This document shows positions 37,072-46,108 of a stretch of 64,000 nucleotides of DNA, one piece after another; the stretch's first letter is position 1, and each line of letters opens with the position of its first letter. Origin of the DNA: Pareuzebyella sediminis (lineage in GTDB: Bacteria; Bacteroidota; Bacteroidia; Flavobacteriales; Flavobacteriaceae); contig NZ_VTZS01000002.1 in the NCBI RefSeq assembly GCF_008367235.1, positions 806,001 through 870,000 on the forward strand, given 5' to 3'. Both the position numbers and the translations under genes were made by a program. A model generated the notes under the pieces. That model was not told where the DNA came from and ran no database searches. It worked only from the letters and a program-made list of their open reading frames with translations.

Positions 37072-38229
37072 TCAATCAAGTAAAAAACTTCTCCTTCCCC
37101 TGGCCTCCGCTTTTTCCACGACCTCTTCTTTCACAAAAATGCCCGAGTCTTCTTTTTTGCCAATATAATCCAGCTCACTCAGCTTCTTGAACAAAGACAG
37201 CATAAGCTTGGTAAAAGAAGAAACCTTGACCAAAGCCTGGTTGATATCGCCATGTTCATATTTCAAGTCTATGGTTTCGGTCAAAATCTTTTCAAAAGAA
37301 CCTTGATTCAAATCGCACCAGTTGGTCAAATAATTGAGGAAATTTTCCTTGCCCGCCCCGACAAAGACATCGAGACTGCTTTTAATGACCCTAGCGAGAG
37401 TCACCAATCTTGAAATCATATGGATAGGAGCTTTGTGCCTATCAATAAATCTGAACCCGTTGATGTTTTCGGTAAGGTAGCGTAACATCTGTTCGGCAAT
37501 GTATAATGCCATGCTCGCCAAATCGTTCGTCTGCTTTTTTTGATGAATCTTTTGAATGATATGCAAGGAAAATAGTTCCATCTGGTTCATGAAGGAACCC
37601 AATTCGTTATATACCATCATAAGGTCGGGATGGCTTTGAACCGTTCTGCAGGGGGGTACAAAATTGGGATCCACTATTAGATGGCCGTCGCTCATCCGAA
37701 GCTTACCGATACTTATATGATTTGGCCCCAATGAACTTTCCGAAATTTCATTTTTCGACAAGACAGCCAGTGAATACTTGGGTGCAACAAAAGGCCTGCG
37801 CGGGGGTTCTTCTTCAGGGTCGATTGGGCCGAAAGGAACCCGCTCGTAAGGATTTACGCCCAATACCACATACCATTCATTTTCCCCGTCGCCTTTAAAG
37901 TACTTTTCTTTTACGATTTGCCAAGTCTTGCCTTCACCATCAAGCGGATTTTCTGTAATCGCAATTTGAAACCCTCCCAAAGTGACGGCGATGCATGTTT
38001 TGACCATAACTTCAATTGTGGATTGTGCATCAATGGAAATCGTGACATCGAACGAACCTTTTCCCGTGATTTGAGACAACAGGCCATAATCAATATCAGT
38101 AATGTTTGATTGTTCACAGCTCCTTAAGTTTTCCATGATAGCATGTTCTTGGGCAACAAAATGATTTTTGTCGACCTTCATTCCATCGATCCAGTTGACC
38201 CTGTAGTAATTTTTATCTTTCGTTTTCAT
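37072..38229 (-). CDS. tssK: T6SS baseplate protein TssK
   Basis: 385-aa TssK-like baseplate/membrane-complex connector. The N-terminal YYRVNWIDGMKVDKNHFVAQ motif corresponds to the TssK shoulder domain start (W.dGM....HF..Q). The mid-region VDPNFVPPCRTVQSHPDLMM matches the conserved FIPPC segment. The C-terminal head domain is divergent, as expected for subtype iii, where it must bind other membrane partners. It lies 52 nt upstream of tssO and 14 nt downstream of the PKD protein in the same operon. Confidence 0.85.
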   Translation of the reverse strand: MKTKDKNYYRVNWIDGMKVDKNHFVAQEHAIMENLRSCEQSNITDIDYGLLSQITGKGSFDVTISIDAQSTIEVMVKTCIAVTLGGFQIAITENPLDGEGKTWQIVKEKYFKGDGENEWYVVLGVNPYERVPFGPIDPEEEPPRRPFVAPKYSLAVLSKNEISESSLGPNHISIGKLRMSDGHLIVDPNFVPPCRTVQSHPDLMMVYNELGSFMNQMELFSLHIIQKIHQKKQTNDLASMALYIAEQMLRYLTENINGFRFIDRHKAPIHMISRLVTLARVIKSSLDVFVGAGKENFLNYLTNWCDLNQGSFEKILTETIDLKYEHGDINQALVKVSSFTKLMLSLFKKLSELDYIGKKEDSGIFVKEEVVEKAEARGRRSFLLD

Positions 38230-38243
38230 ATTATCTCGTTGGT

Positions 38244-39221
38244 TTAATATTCAATGTCAAATGTTGTGATACAGTTAGAACCGGCGTTCCGCTTAAGAAC
38301 AAGGTCCTTGATGTTGATTTTTGTTCCTTTTATTTTTTCGGAAAAATCTAAAAAGGTCGTGCTTCTTCCATTCGCAACGATCAGGGGGTTGTCGTCGTCA
38401 CAGAAGTATTGGGAGAAAGAATCTGGTGTAAGTTTATTTGTTGCCAAAACCCTGATCTTTGTTTTGAAATTACCTTCGGTAATAAAGGGAACAATAGTAG
38501 GTTTGTCGTCGGCTTCTTTTTGAACGAATATACCTTCTGGGGCCCTTCTTAAGTCTTCCCTGACGTCTCTTTTTCGGTACTCGATTTTAGTAACTGGTTC
38601 TTCTTTATCCGGTAAGGGAAGTACATTGATTTTCTTCTTTTTGATATAGTTCATATCACCATTGACGATCAAGGATACCGTTTTCAGCCCTGGGTTGCTA
38701 TAAATATATTCCGCTGATTGGGTGGTAGCATTGGCACTTGCGGTCTCCCCGAATCTCCATTCCCATGTCGTGGCATTGTCCGTTTGGTCCTCGACTTCAA
38801 GTATTTGACCGACAACTATAGTCTTTGGTAGTTCGAAAACAGGAAACTTGGTCGAATCGAGCAAGATCTTTTTTTCTTCAATACGTATGGTCTCACTTCT
38901 TTCACAGCTATTGTTCACAAATAATTGTACTTCATATTCGCCCTTATCCTGATAAACATGAATAGGATTTTTCTGATTCGATAGGGGTGATCCATCACCA
39001 AAATCCCATCTCCATTGTTGTGCCCCAACGGTCCGGTCATCAAACTTAATAAGCTCACCCACCCGATATGCTCGAGCAGAATGCCCGAACAGGGCCACCT
39101 CACAGGGTAAATAGTTGGCATATCGAAAGCCCAAGGTGGTCAGGGCAATTACGAATACGCCTATAAATAAATAGACAACAGAATTATCCATCTGCATCGA
39201 TACGTTTTTTACTTTTTTCAT
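38244..39221 (-). CDS. tssP: PKD-domain membrane protein, TssP-like
   Basis: 325-aa inner-membrane-anchored protein: a transmembrane helix near residues 15-31 (VVYLFIGVFVIALTTLG) followed by two PKD/Ig-like domains, with WRWDFGDGSPLSNQKNPIHV (about 67-86) and WEWRFGETASANATTQSAEY (about 154-173). The C-terminal 100 residues are unassigned. Encoded between tssF and tssK, it most likely forms part of the periplasmic scaffold of the subtype iii membrane complex; TssP is the best fit from memory of those clusters. If this naming is wrong it is still a periplasmic T6SS structural protein. Confidence 0.6.
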   Translation of the reverse strand: MKKVKNVSMQMDNSVVYLFIGVFVIALTTLGFRYANYLPCEVALFGHSARAYRVGELIKFDDRTVGAQQWRWDFGDGSPLSNQKNPIHVYQDKGEYEVQLFVNNSCERSETIRIEEKKILLDSTKFPVFELPKTIVVGQILEVEDQTDNATTWEWRFGETASANATTQSAEYIYSNPGLKTVSLIVNGDMNYIKKKKINVLPLPDKEEPVTKIEYRKRDVREDLRRAPEGIFVQKEADDKPTIVPFITEGNFKTKIRVLATNKLTPDSFSQYFCDDDNPLIVANGRSTTFLDFSEKIKGTKINIKDLVLKRNAGSNCITTFDIEY

Positions 39222-39258
39222 GACTATAGTTTAAATAAAACTCGTTTTTTCCGTTCTC

Positions 39259-41115
39259 TTAATTCGGGCGCCAAATTGCCCCATCAAGTCCGGATAGTTT
39301 AATTGAATAAGGAAGGACACTCATAGAATTTTTCTCCAAATAATACTTCAGGGAGGTGCCGAGCGTAAACCATTCCTCTTTCTTTACATTGTCCCGTGAA
39401 CTGGGTATCAATAAAATTTCGACGCAACGCACCAGTCCCTTTTTTAGAGCGATACCTTTTTGGTACCCCCTCCGAATCTCTACATCTTCCAGCATATCTC
39501 CATATATCTCAAAACATAATGCTTTGATATCTTCTTTACTAACAATTCTATTTCCGGTTAGCGACCTTCGAGCCGAACCTATTAAATTTTGAGAACTAAG
39601 CTCGTCCCTGCCACCCATAGTCGTAGTGATGAGACGGCACGATCCTTGATTTATTCCGAAACCTTTGCGAAGTGCCAACGGAGCTCCCTGGGTGATATGG
39701 TTGGCTTCACTACCATTTGTGGTCCAATACTCCACTAATAGATGCTCTCCGATTTCGAAAGGTTTTAATGCCACGTAAGTGGTAAGCGTTTCATCACTGG
39801 AAGCCTCATCGACTTTCTGTTCCAAACGTGCTATAACTTGGTTTAATTGATCGAGGTTTTTTCGTAGAAAATCATTGTTCAAAAATGAAAAGGAAGCACT
39901 CTCGTCTTTCAATAAGTCGATTAAATGGACTATGTATTCTCGTGCCTTTTGGCTATTGAATTTTGATATGTCGCTACTTCTTAGAATGAAGGTTCCCTCA
40001 CCCAATTCAGAGATATCCTTGTTTCGTGCTCGATACGCCCTTCCTTCGGTATTGACTATGGATTTTATATCAAAAAAATGGTCTTCACAGGTTATGGGTA
40101 AAATATTGATATAATCCTTTAAGGAATATGAAAAGCTCTTGAGTTGCCTGTTCAATATCGGGAACGCATTTAAGGAACATCGAATATGCTCTAGGATAGT
40201 GTGGTCTATAATGGTCGGAAATTCGACCTTGATCCATCGTAAATTCCCTGAAGGTTCAATATCGTTACTCTTCAAGCAATCATCCAACTCCTGAAAACTT
40301 GATTCCCCAAGCCCTTCATCTCCTGCTCCGCACAGGGTTATGTAATTTCTTTCATAGTGATGAAGCACTTTTTCGCAGATAATATTGGTCTTATCCGAAA
40401 CATTCTCGAAAATAGCATCGATTCGGGAAAACCGATTATTGTCAGCGATTGCCAAGCCATTGACAAAGGGAATATTTTTGTTGTTGACAGACCATCTTGC
40501 ATTTTTTAAATGATGGTAGAACAAATTTTCTTCACATACCCCTTTGAGTTCAAAAAAGAAAGACAGGTCTTTCATGGGAATTTCTTTCAAATCGCTGGAA
40601 ATCCCGATGTATAGCGTAGAGGTGTTTAGAGTCTTATCGACTAATTGCTTATTCATGTCTATCTCTTCCTCAGAATTGGGATCGATAAACACATTTCTGG
40701 TTACGATTGCACCGATCTTTGCATTGACCAAGTTAAATTCCCGTACGGGTGAAAAATAAATATCCTTGTACTTTAAAGAAGTCTTGTTACGCAGCTGCTC
40801 CCTTCTATAGCTAAAAAGATATTCCGGGTTAATCGACACGATGTTCTCCAGTGGTTCGGCGTACAAAATACCGTAGGCTAGGTTGGGCCCTTTGGAGCTT
40901 TCTGGGGCTATTAGGTTTACAATACTTTCAACAATCCTTGCCTGTGAACTTTTTGTCTCATTGTTCAACTTTTCAATCTCGGAAGCGCATGCCCCGATCA
41001 ATAATGCTACAAGGGGATCGAACGAATTTTCTATATCGTTGGCTGGAATTCCCCATAGGGAGGCCGCATTCGTAATCATTCTACTCTTAACCTGTTCCTT
41101 GGTACTCGTTTCCAT
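39259..41115 (-). CDS. tssF: T6SS baseplate wedge protein TssF
   Basis: 618-aa TssF. The N-terminus shows the family pattern: ASLWGIPANDIENSFDPLVA, then LIGACASEIEKLNNE and IVESIVNLIAPESSKGPNLA (helical DP-V..L.ea.A...ArI pattern with a late P..a). It forms the wedge with TssG and TssE. The gene begins 7 nt after tssE and is the second gene of the minus-strand operon. Length matches other TssF proteins. Confidence 0.85.
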   Translation of the reverse strand: METSTKEQVKSRMITNAASLWGIPANDIENSFDPLVALLIGACASEIEKLNNETKSSQARIVESIVNLIAPESSKGPNLAYGILYAEPLENIVSINPEYLFSYRREQLRNKTSLKYKDIYFSPVREFNLVNAKIGAIVTRNVFIDPNSEEEIDMNKQLVDKTLNTSTLYIGISSDLKEIPMKDLSFFFELKGVCEENLFYHHLKNARWSVNNKNIPFVNGLAIADNNRFSRIDAIFENVSDKTNIICEKVLHHYERNYITLCGAGDEGLGESSFQELDDCLKSNDIEPSGNLRWIKVEFPTIIDHTILEHIRCSLNAFPILNRQLKSFSYSLKDYINILPITCEDHFFDIKSIVNTEGRAYRARNKDISELGEGTFILRSSDISKFNSQKAREYIVHLIDLLKDESASFSFLNNDFLRKNLDQLNQVIARLEQKVDEASSDETLTTYVALKPFEIGEHLLVEYWTTNGSEANHITQGAPLALRKGFGINQGSCRLITTTMGGRDELSSQNLIGSARRSLTGNRIVSKEDIKALCFEIYGDMLEDVEIRRGYQKGIALKKGLVRCVEILLIPSSRDNVKKEEWFTLGTSLKYYLEKNSMSVLPYSIKLSGLDGAIWRPN

Positions 41116-41122
41116 GATTTTT

Positions 41123-41554
41123 TTAGTAAGAAAGTGGCCCTATGTAGAAATACTCTACATAAGAGAAATTTTCGTTTGTCTTTTTTATTTTTCCCTTTAT
41201 CTGAATGTCGATTCTCTTCTTGATCTTGTTGAGCTGCTCCGAACCCGTCAATTCTTCTTGTTTGATTCGAACGTTGACCCTTAGGCCGTACAACCTATTC
41301 TCATTTTTTTTTAAGGAGTCGTACAAAGATTCCTGAACAATATCCTTCAGTCTGTTAGTATTCTTCAAATTATCGAAATCGACCACCCATATAGCACAAC
41401 CAAAACTTTCATCAAATGCACATTCCCCGAAATAAGAGGTATTTAGCAAGTGTATATGGTGTGATATGGATTGATTAAGATTACATGAATCAAGCACTTC
41501 GCTTCGAATCAGCTTGTTTGTATTCAGCGGTAGTGTATAATAGGTATGTGCCAT
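41123..41554 (-). CDS. tssE: T6SS baseplate gp25-like protein TssE
   Basis: 143-aa gp25-fold wedge protein. NQSISHHIHLLNTSYFGECA followed by FDESFGCAIWVVDFDN is the Bacteroidota TssE signature, and ENRLYGLRVNVRIKQEEL corresponds to the EPRL segment of gp25. It seeds sheath polymerisation. First gene of the minus-strand T6SS operon; a promoter-like TGTTAACC/TATTAAAG pair lies upstream at 41728-41759, implying a leader of about 165 nt. Confidence 0.8.
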   Translation of the reverse strand: MAHTYYTLPLNTNKLIRSEVLDSCNLNQSISHHIHLLNTSYFGECAFDESFGCAIWVVDFDNLKNTNRLKDIVQESLYDSLKKNENRLYGLRVNVRIKQEELTGSEQLNKIKKRIDIQIKGKIKKTNENFSYVEYFYIGPLSY

Positions 41555-41727
41555 CTTTTATTGAGATTAATTTTTGGGTTCTACTGTAAATCCATGTACA
41601 AGATCATTTGTCATTCACCAAAAAAATGGATTGTAACTATCTAAACAAGCCCCGGTGAATACCACCTTTTACGTTATGGTATCGATTGGTGTCTTGTTCA
41701 TCCAATAACGGGCGCCATCTGTTTTCA

Positions 41728-41759
41728 CTTTAATAGCTCCATAGCAAAAAAGGTTAACA
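41728..41759 (-). promoter_or_regulatory. putative T6SS promoter for tssE operon
   Basis: On the minus strand TGTTAACC (41752-41759) is followed after 16 nt by TATTAAAG (41728-41735). The same pair precedes the other T6SS units. Confidence 0.6.
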
Positions 41760-42000
41760 CCGACCCATCGTTTTTCGGAAAATCTATCCTTAGATCGTAT
41801 TTAACCCGAAAAGACCAAGGGGCTATTAAAACCATTGGCTGCTTCAGGTGCACGGTGTGGAAAAAAATGTTGAAAAAACACTGCTTTGAACGACTCGATC
41901 CTTGGTCGATTACCTACAGAATTCCCTTTTGAAAAGATATTGTATCACGTGGGAACCGGCTGTTCTGCCATTCGCTCCAATAAAAAATTTGGACCTAAAA

Positions 42001-42032
42001 TGTTAACCTCGGTCTTTCTTGAAATATTAAAT
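42001..42032 (+). promoter_or_regulatory. putative T6SS promoter for NlpC-tssG-tssN operon
   Basis: TGTTAACC (42001-42008), 16 nt, TATTAAAT (42025-42032); the ATG of the NlpC/P60 gene is about 100 nt downstream. Confidence 0.6.
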
Positions 42033-42134
42033 AGTAAAGACAAGTATTAACCCCTAATTCATTTAATCATGTTTGCGTATTCGAAAGTTGAATTTGACAC
42101 ATTGACCTTACTCATCAAAAAGGTACAGTGTACG

Positions 42135-43148
42135 ATGAAAAGAGACCTGCCAATTGTGTTCTTTTTGAGTTTATCGGTGTTCATGTCGGCACAGAGTCCG
42201 AGAATAACCGGAACCGTAGTAGAAGAAGAAAGTGCGGCCAAAATTGCAGATGCCATTGTAACCGTCGAAGGAACGGCCTTAGTAGCATCTACCGATGAAA
42301 ATGGTGAATTTAATTTTAGGGATTCGGTTCCCGTAGGAGAACATGTCGTATCGGTCACCAAAACAGGTTATGAAAATATGTTCTTCTTGTTGACCGTAAT
42401 TGCCGACAAGCAAATTATAGTTGATGAAGTTATTATGGAATTGACGAAAAAAGAGAAAAAAAGAAGAAAAAAAGCCAGAAAGGAGCGAAAAGCTAAACTT
42501 AAAAAAGCTGAAAAAAAAGACGAAAAACAGGAGAAAGAACTTTCCAAAGAGGAAAAAAAACTTAAAAAAGACAAGAAAGGTCTTTTTGGCCTGGGCAAAA
42601 AAAAGGAACCCGAGGTTACCGTTTCTTATCAGGAGGTCGACGAAAATTCGGCGGAAGATAATCTGGTCGTTGAAATAATAACCCCTCTACAACGTAAATA
42701 CGCGGAAATATTAGGAGTCGCTCCAGAGACGATTACCAATATCGAACTGTATTCCTTCATCGATAAATGGATGGGAACTCCATATTTGCTTGGTGGGGAA
42801 AAAGAAGATGGCATTGATTGTTCCTCTTTTACACAGCGCCTGTTCATGGATGTTAACGGGTGGTATATTGAGCGAACGGCCCAAAAGCAAATGGATTCGG
42901 AAGACACACACACTTGGGCTGACCCAGAATTTTTAGAGGAAGGTGATTTTGTATTCTTCAGGGCGGCAAGGGATATAAGTGATACCATCACCCATGTGGG
43001 AATATACCTGGCAAATAACAAATTCATAAACGCCACCTCGAGAAAGGGTAATAGTGGTATTTCAGGGGTCAAAATCAGCGACCTTGCCGACCCCTATTGG
43101 AAAAAAAGATTTTTTGCCGCCGGAAGAAGGGTTAATACGAAAAGCTAG
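42135..43148 (+). CDS. T6SS-linked NlpC/P60 peptidoglycan hydrolase with carboxypeptidase-regulatory domain
   Basis: 338-aa exported protein from ATG 42135 (signal peptide MKRDLPIVFFLSLSVFMSA-Q); the frame is open upstream but earlier residues would bury the signal. Domains: a carboxypeptidase-regulatory-like domain (about residues 22-110, ITGTVVEEESAAKIADAIVT), a very lysine-rich linker (about 118-170), then an NlpC/P60 domain with Cys229 in GIDCSSFTQR, His287 in THVGIYL and FINATS. Probably a cell-wall endopeptidase. Being first in the operon with tssG and tssN suggests it opens local peptidoglycan for T6SS assembly, rather than being an injected effector, and no immunity gene follows. Confidence 0.8.
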   Translation: MKRDLPIVFFLSLSVFMSAQSPRITGTVVEEESAAKIADAIVTVEGTALVASTDENGEFNFRDSVPVGEHVVSVTKTGYENMFFLLTVIADKQIIVDEVIMELTKKEKKRRKKARKERKAKLKKAEKKDEKQEKELSKEEKKLKKDKKGLFGLGKKKEPEVTVSYQEVDENSAEDNLVVEIITPLQRKYAEILGVAPETITNIELYSFIDKWMGTPYLLGGEKEDGIDCSSFTQRLFMDVNGWYIERTAQKQMDSEDTHTWADPEFLEEGDFVFFRAARDISDTITHVGIYLANNKFINATSRKGNSGISGVKISDLADPYWKKRFFAAGRRVNTKS

Positions 43149-43152
43149 TCTG

Positions 43153-44079
43153 ATGAAAAATGCCCCAATTGAAGCTGTTTATAACGAACTCAATTCGGTT
43201 TACGAAAACCTGAAAGCTGAAATACTGGTTGCAGAAATCGAGGAAAACACCGAAGTATCCATTGAAGATTTCGTGGTGCACAACAAAGGCACATTTTCAA
43301 GAGCCTATCGAAGGGATGTTATTCGTTTTGATGATGTACAACATGAGAACAAAATCACCTTAAATCTGTCGCGTAACGGGCTATACGATATTTTGCCAGA
43401 AGGGCTTTTCCATAGACCCTATGTTGGGCAAGGAAGGGAAGCGTACGGTTCGAGAAGAAAAATGCTGAAAAAAGAAGAACAGGATGCAAGATTATTTTTT
43501 GCGCCCTTGGAAAACGAGTTCTTTTACCAACGCGTGGAAATCGAACAAAAAGAGAGGGCATTGATCCATCAGTTCTATAGTCCGGGAAACGATTTTTTAA
43601 TCAATTTTTGGAGGTTGGACAAGGCCATGCCAAACAGATATTTGCTGAAGCTATTGAAATTGCTTCCACACAGTGACAAAATTACCGGCGACCTTGAAAT
43701 GGCAAGGGGATGTTTAGAAAAGACCTTAGAAGAGAAGGTAGTATTCAGAAAAAAATATGTTGAAAGACATGGTCATAAACCGGAGGAATTCCAAACAAGG
43801 TTAACCACTGGTTTTAGATTAGGGGTGGACAGTGTATTGTCCGGTGTCCAAACAAAGATACTTGAACCGCTGCTTGAAATCACTATAGGACCGATTCCTG
43901 AAAATAAAATCGCCAACTATTTTAAAAAGAACGGCGTGATGAAGTTCATTAAAACATTTTGCGATTTTTTTCTGCCGCTTGAATTCGAAATAGATACCAA
44001 AATTATCGTCCAAAAAGAATTTGGGTTCGTTCTGAGCAATACGTCGGAAACCCGGATCGGCCTTTCAACTTATTTATAA
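43153..44079 (+). CDS. tssG: T6SS baseplate protein TssG-like
   Basis: 308 aa from ATG 43153 (MKNAPIEAVYNELNSVYENL), 4 nt after the preceding stop; the frame extends upstream only into the NlpC gene. The late segments RLTTGFRLGVDSVLSGVQTK, LLEITIGPIP and CDFFLPLEFEIDTKI match the pattern of Bacteroidota TssG proteins, which pair two copies with TssF in each wedge. Assignment relies on this pattern, size and operon position between the hydrolase and tssN. Confidence 0.7.
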   Translation: MKNAPIEAVYNELNSVYENLKAEILVAEIEENTEVSIEDFVVHNKGTFSRAYRRDVIRFDDVQHENKITLNLSRNGLYDILPEGLFHRPYVGQGREAYGSRRKMLKKEEQDARLFFAPLENEFFYQRVEIEQKERALIHQFYSPGNDFLINFWRLDKAMPNRYLLKLLKLLPHSDKITGDLEMARGCLEKTLEEKVVFRKKYVERHGHKPEEFQTRLTTGFRLGVDSVLSGVQTKILEPLLEITIGPIPENKIANYFKKNGVMKFIKTFCDFFLPLEFEIDTKIIVQKEFGFVLSNTSETRIGLSTYL

Positions 44080-44097
44080 TTATAAACCATAGAAAAG

Positions 44098-44967
44098 ATG
44101 GGCACAGTATTAAATAACGACATCGTTAAAATTAACCTAGGATTGTTCGTCTTTGGCACCTTACTGATGGCCCTGGTCTCCAAGCTGCGCAAGCTTTTTA
44201 CCAAAAACAAAAAACTCGCCATTGGGTATGCACTTTTCATTATCGTAACCTTCGGTCTGACTGGTCTTTTGTGTTATGATAAAGTATTCGACATGTCACC
44301 GTTATACAGTTTTTATGCCTTTGCCTTGATCTTCTTAGGATTAGGTACTTTACATCTTTATTTCTTAAGAAGGTACTTTCCAGGCCTATCGGAAGACAGA
44401 TCGACATTTCTTCCTGAATTTTTATTTACCCTCGTCTATATATGTTTTGGACTGATCGCCTTCACGCAGATAACAAGTAGGCTTCGCATCGATTACACCT
44501 ATATTTTTACCGCTTCGGTACTGTTTTTTGTATTGCCTCTTTTGTTCTACAAAATGTACGAGTTTGCTGTTCAAATTCCCAAACCCCATTATGAAGGTTG
44601 GGTATATCCATTGGGAAAAGAAATAAAAAACCCGACCAAGGAGGAACTGTCTGACCCCAAGATTATCAGTTTTGAATTTCGCAAGAAAGAGAGTGAACCC
44701 GATATCACCCATTTTAGGCTAAGGGCACCTAGGGGCATGGAATTTGGCAAACTCTTTTATTTTTTCTTGACCGATTATAATGAGAGACATCCTGAAAGTG
44801 AGGTCGAGGTTTTAGACGAAAATACACAAATGCCAAGTTCATGGGTATTTTATTTCAAGCCCGAATGGTGGCGCCCGGTAAGACGTATAAATTTCCATCG
44901 TTCCGTCGAGGCAAATGGTATCAACGAAAATAGCGTCATTATCTGTGATCGCATAACGAAAAAATGA
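44098..44967 (+). CDS. tssN: T6SS subtype iii polytopic membrane protein TssN
   Basis: 289-aa protein with five hydrophobic segments in the first 155 residues (INLGLFVFGTLLMALV, YALFIIVTFGLTGLLC, FYAFALIFLGLGTLHL, FLFTLVYICFGLIAFT, ASVLFFVLPLLFYKMY) and a cytoplasmic C-terminal domain (WVYPLGKEI; ISFEFRKKESEPDITHFRLR; MPSSWVFYFKPEWWRPVRRI). This is the TssN layout, the polytopic part of the Bacteroidota T6SS membrane complex that likely contacts the baseplate. 18 nt after tssG. Confidence 0.85.
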   Translation: MGTVLNNDIVKINLGLFVFGTLLMALVSKLRKLFTKNKKLAIGYALFIIVTFGLTGLLCYDKVFDMSPLYSFYAFALIFLGLGTLHLYFLRRYFPGLSEDRSTFLPEFLFTLVYICFGLIAFTQITSRLRIDYTYIFTASVLFFVLPLLFYKMYEFAVQIPKPHYEGWVYPLGKEIKNPTKEELSDPKIISFEFRKKESEPDITHFRLRAPRGMEFGKLFYFFLTDYNERHPESEVEVLDENTQMPSSWVFYFKPEWWRPVRRINFHRSVEANGINENSVIICDRITKK

Positions 44968-45016
44968 TGGGAGCCAAGGTTATTTTATAGTTTTTTTCAC
45001 CAAAAAATAGTTCTCA

Positions 45017-45049
45017 TGTTAACCTTTTACCTCCAGTAGCCTATTAAAG
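45017..45049 (+). promoter_or_regulatory. putative T6SS promoter for the hcp-vgrG-rhs operon
   Basis: TGTTAACC (45017-45024), 17 nt, TATTAAAG (45042-45049), about 160 nt before the hcp1 ATG. The 12-mer TGTTAACCTTTT is shared exactly with the tssE promoter element. Confidence 0.6.
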
Positions 45050-45060
45050 ATAAAGCGAAA

Positions 45061-45082
45061 TTGTTATACGGTCGTATAACAA
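45061..45082. promoter_or_regulatory. perfect 22-bp palindrome just downstream of the hcp promoter
   Basis: Arms TTGTTATACG (45061-45070) and CGTATAACAA (45073-45082), 2-nt centre, no T-run after it. It starts about 12 nt past the -10-like box, so it would lie at the start of the hcp transcript: either an operator or a 5' stabilising stem-loop. Confidence 0.6.
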
Positions 45083-45207
45083 CGGAGGGAGTGGCACAAT
45101 TAAATCGTCACTCCTTTAGCTAACGCCCCTTTCAAGACCCTCGCAATAGGGTTCTGAACATCTAAAAATTAATTTTAAAACTGAGTATTAACTAAAATTC
45201 CAAGATT

Positions 45208-45594
45208 ATGGCTTTTAAAGCAAAATTGAAAGTGGGCGGCAATGAATATAACGTTCTCAATTGCAGCTACGAACTACATCAAGAAACAGATGCAACAGGA
45301 AGACCATCTTCCGTAACTCGCGGGGGGACCGTGCACATTACTACGGAATCTACTTCAGATACCGTTTTTTCGGATTGGATGTTCAACAATTTCGAGCGAA
45401 AGGATGGTTCCATCGTGTTTCTAAAAAGAGATACGGACGCCACCTCCAAAGAATTGAAATTCACTGAAGCGTATATGATCAAGTACCGTGAAAATTTTGA
45501 TTCTACGGGTGACAACCCCATGTCGGAGTCTTTCACCATTTCGGCTAAAACAATCGGTATAGGTAACGGTGAACATGTAAACGAGTGGGTATGA
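45208..45594 (+). CDS. tssD: T6SS tube protein Hcp/TssD (copy 1)
   Basis: 128-aa Hcp-family inner-tube protein. MAFKAKLKVGGNEYNVLNCS followed by YELHQETDATGRPSSVTRGG is the characteristic Bacteroidota TssD start, and it ends with FTISAKTIGIGNGEHVNEWV. Hexamers stack as the expelled tube and can carry small effectors. A long palindrome lies in its leader and a stable 3' hairpin follows (45614-45653), consistent with very high expression relative to downstream genes. Confidence 0.9.
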   Translation: MAFKAKLKVGGNEYNVLNCSYELHQETDATGRPSSVTRGGTVHITTESTSDTVFSDWMFNNFERKDGSIVFLKRDTDATSKELKFTEAYMIKYRENFDSTGDNPMSESFTISAKTIGIGNGEHVNEWV

Positions 45595-45613
45595 TGGGGG
45601 CAACCCACCCGAT

Positions 45614-45653
45614 ATTCGATCAAAGGGGTATAAAATTTACCCCTTTATCGAAT
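45614..45653 (+). promoter_or_regulatory. long hairpin between hcp1 and hcp2
   Basis: ATTCGAT (45614-45620) and AAAGGGGTA (45622-45630) pair with TACCCCTTT (45638-45646) and ATCGAAT (45647-45653): 16 bp with a single C bulge and a 7-nt loop. There is no T-tract, so it is more likely an mRNA processing or stabilising element than a full terminator. Confidence 0.6.
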
Positions 45654-45702
45654 AGTCATTACTTCCCTAAATAACTGAAGCTCAAAGATAAAAACAAACA
45701 AT

Positions 45703-46098
45703 ATGTCATTTCTCGCCACATTAACCATAGAGGATGAAGTGACCAATGTACTCGAATGTTCCTTCGACTTTACCCAAAGCATTGGCCATGACGGGCGCCC
45801 CGAGGGCATGCCCCGGGCCGGCCTCATACACCTGCTCTTAGAAGCTACGGGCAACACCGATATCCTCGCTTGGATGGTTATGCCGAACACCTTTAAAGAC
45901 GGTGAAATTGTATTCTATAATAGGGATAGCATGTCAAGCAACAAAACCTTGACTTTTAACGACGGAATATGCGTCAGCTACCATGAGGAATTCAATGCCA
46001 ACGACACCCATCCGATGAAGACCCGAATTTCCATTTCGGCACGTGCCATGGATATTAACGATGTGAGTTACGAAAACCAATGGGATCCGTTCCAGTAA
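45703..46098 (+). CDS. tssD: T6SS tube protein Hcp/TssD (copy 2)
   Basis: 131-aa second TssD-family protein, clearly related to copy 1 (MSFLATLTIEDEVTNVLECS; GHDGRPEGMPRAGLIHLLLE; FKDGEIVFYNRD; MKTRISISARAMDIND) but divergent. It may be a specialised tube subunit, for example at the tip next to VgrG or as an effector carrier. 10 nt before vgrG, so it is tied to the spike genes more tightly than copy 1. Confidence 0.88.
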   Translation: MSFLATLTIEDEVTNVLECSFDFTQSIGHDGRPEGMPRAGLIHLLLEATGNTDILAWMVMPNTFKDGEIVFYNRDSMSSNKTLTFNDGICVSYHEEFNANDTHPMKTRISISARAMDINDVSYENQWDPFQ

Positions 46099-46108
46099 TA
46101 AAAAAATT

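Larger units (their letters stand above)
41555..42134. other. 580-bp divergent intergenic region of the T6SS
   Basis: Lies between the tssE operon (minus) and the NlpC-tssG-tssN operon (plus). No gene is visible. It holds two copies of the TGTTAACC promoter-like element, one pointing each way (41728-41759 minus, 42001-42032 plus). The 240 bp between them have no evident structure. Confidence 0.55.
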
